A stretch of DNA of 18,051 nucleotides from RPQK01 sp041946865 (lineage in GTDB: Bacteria > Acidobacteriota > UBA6911 > RPQK01): contig JBHGBF010000092.1 in assembly GCA_041946865.1 (NCBI GenBank), positions 1-18,051 of the forward strand. Direction: 5' to 3'. The notes under the pieces were generated by a model. The model had not been told where the DNA came from, searched no databases, and was given only the letters and a program-made list of their open reading frames with translations. Below, piece after piece: positions 12,499 to 18,051 of this stretch (the first letter of the stretch is position 1; the number at the start of each line of letters is the position of its first letter). Both the position numbers and the translations under genes were made by a program.

Positions 12499-15400
12499 GT
12501 TCTTCCTTGACCGCCCGGTCTTCGCCTGGGTCATCGCGATCGCGATGATGCTGGGTGGGGGCCTCGCGATCTATTTCCTCCCGGTCTCGCAGTACCCGCC
12601 GATCGCCCCGCCGTCGATCAGAATCGCCGCCTCCTATCCGGGCGCGTCGGCGAAGACCGTCGAGGACAGTGTTGTCCAGATGATCGAGCAGAAAATGACC
12701 GGTTTGGACAAGATGCTTTACATGTACTCAACCAGTGATTCCTCCGGGAGCGCCTCGGTTGAACTCACTTTTGCCCCGGGCACGGATCCCGACACGGCCT
12801 GGTCTAAGGTCCAGAACAAGCTCCAGCTGGCCATTCCAACCCTGCCGGACGTGGTACAGCGCCACGGCTTGTCTGTCACGAAGTCGACCCGAAACTACCT
12901 GATCATTGTGGGCCTCACGTCCGAGGACGGGAGCATGGACATGGTCGACCTGATGGATTACGCCGTGTCCAAGATCGAATCGGTGATTGCCCGGGTGCCC
13001 GGAGTCGGCGAGGTCGAGATCTTTGGAACCGGCTACTCCATGCGCGTCTGGCTTGACCCCGACAAGCTCACCAAATACGGGATGACTGCCGACGACGTGG
13101 TGGCGGCGGTCAGGGCCTACAACGTCGAGGTCTCGGCCGGTCAGCTTGGTGGCGCTCCGGCCGTGCCGGGTCAGCGGCTCAACGCCTCCATCCTGGTTCA
13201 GTCGCTCCTTGTGACTCCGGAAGAGTTCGCCAATGTCCCGCTTCGCCACGACCAGGACGGGTCCGTGGTCCGGGTGAGGGATGTCGGCCGAACTGAGCTT
13301 GGAACCGAATTGGCCGACATCAAGATGTTCCACAACGGGAAACCGTCTTCCGGTCTGGCCATTCGCCAGGAGGCGGGCGCCAACGCGCTCGACACCGCGG
13401 ACGCAGTCAAAGCCAAGATGGAGGAGCTGTCGAGGTACTTTCCACCCGGAATGAAGGTCATCTATCCGTTCGATACCACCCCCTTCATCCGGGTGGCGAT
13501 CGACGAGGTCTTTAAGACCCTGATCGAAGCCGTGGTTTTGGTCTTTCTGGTCATGTACCTGTTTTTGGGCAACCTGCGGGCCACGCTGGTTCCTACCATC
13601 GCGGTACCCGTCGTGATTCTGGGGACCTTTGCCGTTCTCGGAGTGCTCGGCTACTCGATTAACATGCTGACGATGTTTGCCATGGTGCTCGCGATCGGCC
13701 TGCTCGTCGACGATGCCATCGTGGTGGTCGAAAACGTGGAGCGGGTCATGAGCGAGGAAGGGCTTGCGCCGTGGGAAGCGACCCGCAAGTCGATGGATGA
13801 GATCCAGAGCGCGCTGGTGGGCATCGGCCTCGTTCTCTCGGCAGTGTTCGGGCCGATGGTGTTCTTCCCGGGGTCGACCGGGGTCATCTACCGGCAGTTC
13901 TCCGTTACGGTTATCGCCTCAATGCTTCTGTCGGTCGTGGTGGCTTTGATCCTGACGCCCGTGCTTTGCGCCTCGCTGTTGAAACCGGTAGCGAAGGGGC
14001 ACGAGGCAGCCGAGACCGGTTTTCGACTTTTCCGCCCGTTTTTCCTGTGGTTCGACCGCGTCTTTTACCGCATGCGCGGGGGATATACCGGCGCTGTCCG
14101 GTTCATTCTTCGAGCCAGGCTGGTGTTCCTCGTCCTGTTTATCGGGATCGTACTGGGGATGGGATACCTTTACATGCGGATGCCGACCGGCTATCTCCCA
14201 GACGAAGACCAGGGAGTTCTGATGACCATGGTCCAGCTCCCGGTTGGTTCGACTCTCGAGCAGACCGAGGCGGTCGTCAGACGAGCTGAACATCACTTCC
14301 TGGTCGACCAGAAGGACGCGGTCGAGTCGTGCATGGCTGTCGTTGGCGCAGGTTTTTCCGGGCGAGGCCAGAACCAGGCCATGATGTTTGTCAAGTTAAG
14401 AGACTGGGATCTGCGCGACCGGCCGGGCCTGCGGGCGAAGGACGTCGCGGGGAGGGCCATGATGACGCTCTCGCGGATACGTGAGGGAGTGATTTACACC
14501 TTCCCTCCGCCGGCGGTCACCGAGCTCGGTATCGCCACGGGTTTTGACTTCATGCTGCAGGACCGGGGTGACCTCGGTCATGAAGGACTTACCGCGGCAC
14601 GTAACCAGCTGCTCGGAATGGCTGCGCAGGACCCACGGCTGGCCCGTGTCAGGCCGAACGGCATGGAGGACGTCCCTCAGTACAAGGTAGACATCGACTG
14701 GGAGAGGGCCGGCGCGCTCGGTGTTCCGGTCAGCGCGGTCCAGAGCTACCTCGCGACCGCCTTTGGCAGCGCTTACATAGGCAATTTCGTCCAGGGCGGC
14801 CGGGTGAAGCGCGTTTACGCGCAAAACGACGCCCCCTTTCGGATGCTCCCCAGCGATCTCGATCGGCTTTATGTCCGCAACAACAAGGCTGGGCTCGTTC
14901 CCTTGTCGGCCCTTTCATCCGGACGTTGGATCTACGGCTCGCCCCGCCTGGAGCGCTTCAATGCCTTCCCGGCGATGAACATCCAGGGAGAGCCGAGCCC
15001 CGGGCACAGCACCGGTGAGGCGATGCGGGCGATGGAAGAGATCGTGGCCAGGCTGCCGCGCGATGTGGGCTACCAGTGGACCGGCCTGTCGTATCAGCAG
15101 CGGATGTCCGAATCTCAGGCGGGACTGCTTTATGCCTTCTCGGTCATAGCAATCTTTCTGGTTCTCGCTGCGCTTTACGAGAGCTGGAGTGTTCCGATCT
15201 CGGTTTTGCTGGCCTTGCCGCTCGGGGTCGTCGGAGGCCTGCTCGCCTCATCGTGGCGAAATCTTCCGAATGACGTTTACTTCCAGATCGGTCTTCTCAC
15301 CGTGCTCGGCCTCACGACCAAGAACGCGATCCTGATCGTTCAGTTCGCCCAGGGTCACATGCAGGAGGGGATGGCCCTGATCGAGGCCACTGTGGCGGCC

Positions 15401-15664
15401 GCCAAACTCCGGCTGCGCCCGATCGTCATGACCTCGCTGGCCTTCGGTTTCGGCGTGCTCCCGCTGGCGATAGCAACGGGGGCGGGCGCCGGAGCGCAGA
15501 TGGCCATCGGGACGAGTGTCCTCGGCGGGATGATTACGGCCACGTTCCTGGCAATCTTCTTCATCCCGCTGTTTTACGTGGTCGTGGTGCGCATCTTCGG
15601 GGAAAAGAAAGCCCGTCGAATCGAGCCGACGGCCCAGGCGGCAAGGCAGCCGGAGGGACAGTAA
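12491..15664 (+). CDS. RND multidrug efflux pump, inner-membrane subunit (HAE1/AcrB-like)
   Basis: 1057 residues from ATG 12491 (GGGGAG upstream), the usual length for hydrophobe/amphiphile RND pumps. It begins MSRFFLDRPVFAWVIAIAMM (TM1), followed by the first large periplasmic domain with PGASAKTVEDSVVQMIEQ. TM2-TM6 start near residue 340. The proton-relay Asp pair is D407-D408 in AIGLLVDDAIVVVENVE. The second periplasmic domain follows TM7 (PTGYLPDEDQGVL), and the relay Lys is K944 in GLTTKNAIL. RLRPIVMTSLAFGFGV (from ~974) holds the Arg equivalent to AcrB R971. All residues needed for proton coupling are present. The GFS-type switch loop region is not obviously degenerate. Substrates are likely hydrophobic or amphiphilic toxins, but specificity cannot be read. 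The next gene starts one base after its stop. Confidence 0.97.
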   Translation: MSRFFLDRPVFAWVIAIAMMLGGGLAIYFLPVSQYPPIAPPSIRIAASYPGASAKTVEDSVVQMIEQKMTGLDKMLYMYSTSDSSGSASVELTFAPGTDPDTAWSKVQNKLQLAIPTLPDVVQRHGLSVTKSTRNYLIIVGLTSEDGSMDMVDLMDYAVSKIESVIARVPGVGEVEIFGTGYSMRVWLDPDKLTKYGMTADDVVAAVRAYNVEVSAGQLGGAPAVPGQRLNASILVQSLLVTPEEFANVPLRHDQDGSVVRVRDVGRTELGTELADIKMFHNGKPSSGLAIRQEAGANALDTADAVKAKMEELSRYFPPGMKVIYPFDTTPFIRVAIDEVFKTLIEAVVLVFLVMYLFLGNLRATLVPTIAVPVVILGTFAVLGVLGYSINMLTMFAMVLAIGLLVDDAIVVVENVERVMSEEGLAPWEATRKSMDEIQSALVGIGLVLSAVFGPMVFFPGSTGVIYRQFSVTVIASMLLSVVVALILTPVLCASLLKPVAKGHEAAETGFRLFRPFFLWFDRVFYRMRGGYTGAVRFILRARLVFLVLFIGIVLGMGYLYMRMPTGYLPDEDQGVLMTMVQLPVGSTLEQTEAVVRRAEHHFLVDQKDAVESCMAVVGAGFSGRGQNQAMMFVKLRDWDLRDRPGLRAKDVAGRAMMTLSRIREGVIYTFPPPAVTELGIATGFDFMLQDRGDLGHEGLTAARNQLLGMAAQDPRLARVRPNGMEDVPQYKVDIDWERAGALGVPVSAVQSYLATAFGSAYIGNFVQGGRVKRVYAQNDAPFRMLPSDLDRLYVRNNKAGLVPLSALSSGRWIYGSPRLERFNAFPAMNIQGEPSPGHSTGEAMRAMEEIVARLPRDVGYQWTGLSYQQRMSESQAGLLYAFSVIAIFLVLAALYESWSVPISVLLALPLGVVGGLLASSWRNLPNDVYFQIGLLTVLGLTTKNAILIVQFAQGHMQEGMALIEATVAAAKLRLRPIVMTSLAFGFGVLPLAIATGAGAGAQMAIGTSVLGGMITATFLAIFFIPLFYVVVVRIFGEKKARRIEPTAQAARQPEGQ

Positions 15665-15665
15665 T

Positions 15666-17054
15666 ATGTGTCGCAGATTCTTTCTCGTCGGGATGGCTCT
15701 CTTGCTGACAGGATGCCCGCGCCCGCAGACATACAACCGCCCTGAACCTCCGGTTCCCGCGGCATGGCCGGAAAGCGCCCCTGACGGGGCCGGCGACCCC
15801 GCCGTCGACCAGGTCGATTGGCGCGAGTTTTTTACCGACAGGCGCCTTCAATCCGTCATCGAAATGGCCTTGGCGAACAACCGCGACCTCCGGGCGGCCG
15901 CGCTGAACGTCGAGAGAGTCGAGAACCTCTACAGAATTCAGCGGGTCGAGCGCTATCCCACTGTCAGCGCGGGGGCCCAGGGCCAGTTCTACAGGATTCC
16001 TGAAAGCCTGTCGTCAAACGGACAGGCCAATACCATCACACAGTACGACGTCAGCCTCGGCGTGACGTCCTGGGAATTGGACTTGTTCGGGCGAGTCCGA
16101 AGCCTGACGGCCGGGGCGCTCGAACAATACCTGGCCACGCAGCAGGCACTGGCGGCCGCTCACATATCTTTGGTCGGCGCCGTTACCAGTACCTATCTGG
16201 CGCTCGCTGCCGACCGGGAGAATCTGAGGCTGGCACAATCGACGTTCGACGCACAGCGCCAGGCTTACGAGTTGATTCTCAGGTCGCGCGATCTCGGGGT
16301 CGCAAACGATCTTGAGCTTCGGCAGGCTGAGACCCAGGTGGAGGCCGCTCGTGTCGATATTGCTCGATACACCGGTCAGGTGGCACTGGACGAAAACTCC
16401 TTGAATCTCCTGGTGGGCGCTCCTGTTCCCGCCGATCTGCTCCCCGCCGATCTCGGCTCGGTGGCGGCTCTGAAGGAAATTTCGGCTGGCCTGCCCTCTG
16501 AGGTGCTGCTTAGACGGCCGGACATTCTTCTGGCGGAACATCAGCTCAGGGCAGCGTACGCGAACATCGGGGCGGCTCGCGCCACCTTCTTTCCGCGAAT
16601 TTCGCTCACCGGAGCGGGCGGCATAACCAGCGGTCACCTCTCGGACCTGTTCGAGCCGGGGGCCGGGGCGTGGAGGTTTGTCCCGCAAGTGGTGCTGCCG
16701 ATTTTCGATTACGGCGCGCGCCACGCCAATTACCGGGTAGCGGAAGTGGACCGCGATCTCGCTGTGGCGAACTATGAAAGGGCCATCCAATCGGCCTTCC
16801 GCGAGGTGAGTGACGCGCTTGCTCTGCGCTCACGGCTCGTGGAACAGCAAAGGGCGCAGGAGTCGCTGGTCAAGGCCCTGGAGGAGACCTATCGGCTTTC
16901 GCAGGCGCGCTACGAAGCTGGGGTCGACAGTTATCTGAGCGTTCTGGTGGCCCAGCGTTCGCTTTACACCGCTCAGCAGGGCCTGCTCGGGGTGCGATTG
17001 GCTCGCGTCACGAACCTGGTCAATTTGTACAAAGTCCTGGGCGGAGGCGCCTGA
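15666..17054 (+). CDS. RND efflux outer-membrane channel lipoprotein (OprM/NodT family)
   Basis: 462 residues from ATG 15666, with GGAGGG inside the end of the pump gene. The lipoprotein signal ends in LLTGC (C17). The two TolC-type repeats are visible: the first with DWREFFTDRRLQSVIEMALA, NNRDLRAAALNVE and SWELDLFGRVRSL, the second with LLRRPDILLAEHQLRAAYAN, IGAARATFFPRISLTGAGG and LPIFDYGARHANY. The coiled-coil helices end with ARYEAGVDSYLSVLVAQRSL. The signatures are typical of the OMF family NodT subgroup. It forms the trimeric channel through the outer membrane and completes the tripartite pump. It is the last gene of the efflux transcript; a separate promoter follows 66 bp later. Confidence 0.96.
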   Translation: MCRRFFLVGMALLLTGCPRPQTYNRPEPPVPAAWPESAPDGAGDPAVDQVDWREFFTDRRLQSVIEMALANNRDLRAAALNVERVENLYRIQRVERYPTVSAGAQGQFYRIPESLSSNGQANTITQYDVSLGVTSWELDLFGRVRSLTAGALEQYLATQQALAAAHISLVGAVTSTYLALAADRENLRLAQSTFDAQRQAYELILRSRDLGVANDLELRQAETQVEAARVDIARYTGQVALDENSLNLLVGAPVPADLLPADLGSVAALKEISAGLPSEVLLRRPDILLAEHQLRAAYANIGAARATFFPRISLTGAGGITSGHLSDLFEPGAGAWRFVPQVVLPIFDYGARHANYRVAEVDRDLAVANYERAIQSAFREVSDALALRSRLVEQQRAQESLVKALEETYRLSQARYEAGVDSYLSVLVAQRSLYTAQQGLLGVRLARVTNLVNLYKVLGGGA

Positions 17055-17119
17055 GAACTATGAGAGCGAAGAAACCACCCAACAAGAGGCGAGGGACCAG
17101 AATCGGATCGAGAATCGGG

Positions 17120-17174
17120 TTGACAGCGGCGGGGGTGAGCGCTAGCATGGATGCTATGACTGACCAGTCAGTCA
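17120..17174 (+). promoter_or_regulatory. tetR promoter with TetR operator
   Basis: TTGACA (17120-17125), 17-bp spacer, TAGCAT (17143-17148), then at 17158-17174 GACTGACCAGTCAGTCA, identical over 17 bp to the operator at 11094-11110. The operator covers the expected transcription start, fitting autorepression. Confidence 0.8.
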
Positions 17175-17176
17175 AG

Positions 17177-17794
17177 ATGACATCGAGCTCCGACATGCAG
17201 GCGGAACCGTCCTCCAAACGCGAGAAGATCTTGAAAGCGGCAGTTTCTGTTTTCTCTGCCCGGGGGTACCGGTCCACGCTCGTGGACGAGATTGCTCAGG
17301 AAGCGGGAGTAGCCAAAGGAACTCTCTACCTGTACTTCAAGTCGAAAGAGGAAATATACCTGGAAGCGTTTCGGGAAAACGTCGAGAGACTTCATGAAGT
17401 GACAGTTCGCAGGATCGACGAAGCGCACACCACCTGGGACAAGATCAAGGCGTTCATCGCGGCGCGGTTGGAGTTCGGAGAAACGAACAAACATTTTCTT
17501 CGCATCTACTTGTCCGAGTTTGTCGGGAGTCTGACAGGAAGGGAAGAGTGGGCGAAACAGCTCAAGACTGCCTTCCAGCGCGAATCCGACCTCTTGCGTG
17601 CCGTTTTCGAAAAGGGGATCGAGGCCGGAGAAGTGCGTGAGATTCCGGTCGAACAGCTCGTTTCCATGCTCTATTACGCCGTCGGAGGAATCCTGATGAG
17701 TCGAGTGACCGCGATCCGGCTGACCGAGGCTCAATTGGACGCGGACATGATCGTGGAGCTGTTGCGCAAAGGGCTCGGTACACTTGGACAGTAA
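17177..17794 (+). CDS. TetR-family repressor of the RND efflux operon
   Basis: 205 residues from ATG 17177 (MTSSSDMQAEPSSKREKILK). The frame is open back to 17060, but the gene's own promoter and operator lie at 17120-17174, so upstream starts are unlikely. ATG 17156 would give an almost leaderless message, and ATG 17195 is also possible. The N-terminal HTH is clear: AAVSVFSARGYRSTLVDEIA then QEAGVAKGTLYLYFKSKEEI. The C-terminal ligand domain is helical and Arg/Glu-rich (FLRIYLSEFVGSLTGREEWA, VEQLVSMLYYAVGGILMSR), as in AcrR/RutR-like regulators. TetR dimers bind 14-18 bp palindromes and are released by ligands, often pump substrates. The shared operator at both promoters ties this protein to control of the pump and of itself. 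Ligand unknown. Confidence 0.93.
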   Translation: MTSSSDMQAEPSSKREKILKAAVSVFSARGYRSTLVDEIAQEAGVAKGTLYLYFKSKEEIYLEAFRENVERLHEVTVRRIDEAHTTWDKIKAFIAARLEFGETNKHFLRIYLSEFVGSLTGREEWAKQLKTAFQRESDLLRAVFEKGIEAGEVREIPVEQLVSMLYYAVGGILMSRVTAIRLTEAQLDADMIVELLRKGLGTLGQ

Positions 17795-17837
17795 CGCCGG
17801 CTGGCAGGCTCTTGCGGCTGGTCGCCTCGTGCGCTAA

Positions 17838-17996
17838 TCAGATCCTCTTTTGAAACCAGACAATGTCGAAGTCACGGTCGAACTTTCGTCCGACGGCACG
17901 GAAGCATCCGCAACGCTCAAAGCCGGCCGCCTCGTGAAAGCGCAGGCTCTGCTGGTTCAGCGACGAGACGCTCGCGAGGAGGTTGTCGACACCTAG
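17838..17996 (-). pseudogene. GNAT (phosphinothricin-type) acetyltransferase C-terminal fragment
   Basis: The minus strand encodes GVDNLLASVSSLNQQSLRFH then EAAGFERCGCFRAVGRKFDR and DFDIVWFQKRI, with a stop at 17838-17840. This is the C-terminal signature of Pat/YncA-like N-acetyltransferases (N-x-x-SxxxHExxGF, then VGxKFxRWxDxxxMQK). Only ~51 residues are left: an in-frame TAG (17997-17999) and a shift to AT-rich unrelated sequence mark the break at about 17995. The acetyl-CoA-binding R/QxxGxG/A motif is absent. Bases 17997-18051 show no gene. Confidence 0.72.
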
Positions 17997-18051
17997 CTAC
18001 CTAATTTTTGTACAAAATACCCCCAGTTTCGGACAAATATAGCGGCAAGTC

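Noticed and set aside
11922..12534. Minus-strand open frames opposite the adaptor gene
   Set aside because: Antisense shadows of a clear membrane-fusion protein; low-complexity Ser/Thr/Arg translations.
18006..18017. Palindrome TTTTGTACAAAA at the window edge
   Set aside because: Twelve bases in an AT-rich stretch with no associated gene; too little to call an att or operator site.

Overview
The window is GC-rich DNA from a Gram-negative bacterium: it has lipoproteins, a complete tripartite RND pump and a Tat-type signal. The decayed Ser/Thr kinase (N-terminal helical segment, PknB-like domain, C-terminal tail ending in an NWFEELKR-type motif), together with S9 peptidase, PIN toxin and TPR relics, fits soil Acidobacteriota or a neighbouring phylum best. 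That assignment is inference from gene style; there is no marker gene apart from one tRNA.

The window falls into two very different halves. Bases 1-8.1 kb are largely a gene graveyard. From left to right: a direct/dispersed repeat (48-120); fragments of an S9 peptidase, a formylglycine-generating-enzyme-like protein and a prolyl oligopeptidase, all on the minus strand; the tail of a multicopper oxidase facing it on the plus strand, with what looks like its surviving terminator; a Tat signal stub joined to a P-loop ATPase fragment; an intact tRNA-Phe(GAA) whose 3' end is duplicated 476 bp downstream, which suggests the scar of a small integrative element; a frameshifted TPR protein; one intact gene, a secreted vanadium-haloperoxidase/PAP2-fold protein lacking one catalytic His (4892-6193); two strong hairpins including a perfect 50-bp inverted repeat; a PIN-domain toxin relic; and a kinase pseudogene with a nonsense codon, a frameshift and a large internal deletion.

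From 8.25 to 17.8 kb the genes are intact and tightly organised around two regulated units. On the minus strand an ArsR-family repressor (10540-10863) has its own sigma70-like promoter with an overlapping palindrome. It is followed by four translationally coupled genes: a GcvH-like lipoyl carrier, two DGC-domain (putative zinc-binding, four-Cys) proteins and an OsmC-family protein. A broken thioredoxin-like gene starts just beyond. No other glycine-cleavage gene is present, so the lipoyl protein probably serves a thiol, metalloid or sulfur redox role here. This operon is the best candidate in the window for an undescribed system.

On the plus strand, diverging from arsR, is a complete RND efflux operon: periplasmic adaptor lipoprotein, HAE1-type inner-membrane pump and OprM/NodT-type outer-membrane lipoprotein, followed by a TetR-family gene. 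The same 17-bp operator-like palindrome (GACTGACCAGTCAGTCA) lies just downstream of the -10 of both the pump promoter and the tetR promoter, so TetR control of the pump and of itself can be read from the sequence. The window ends with the C-terminal stub of a GNAT acetyltransferase on the minus strand.
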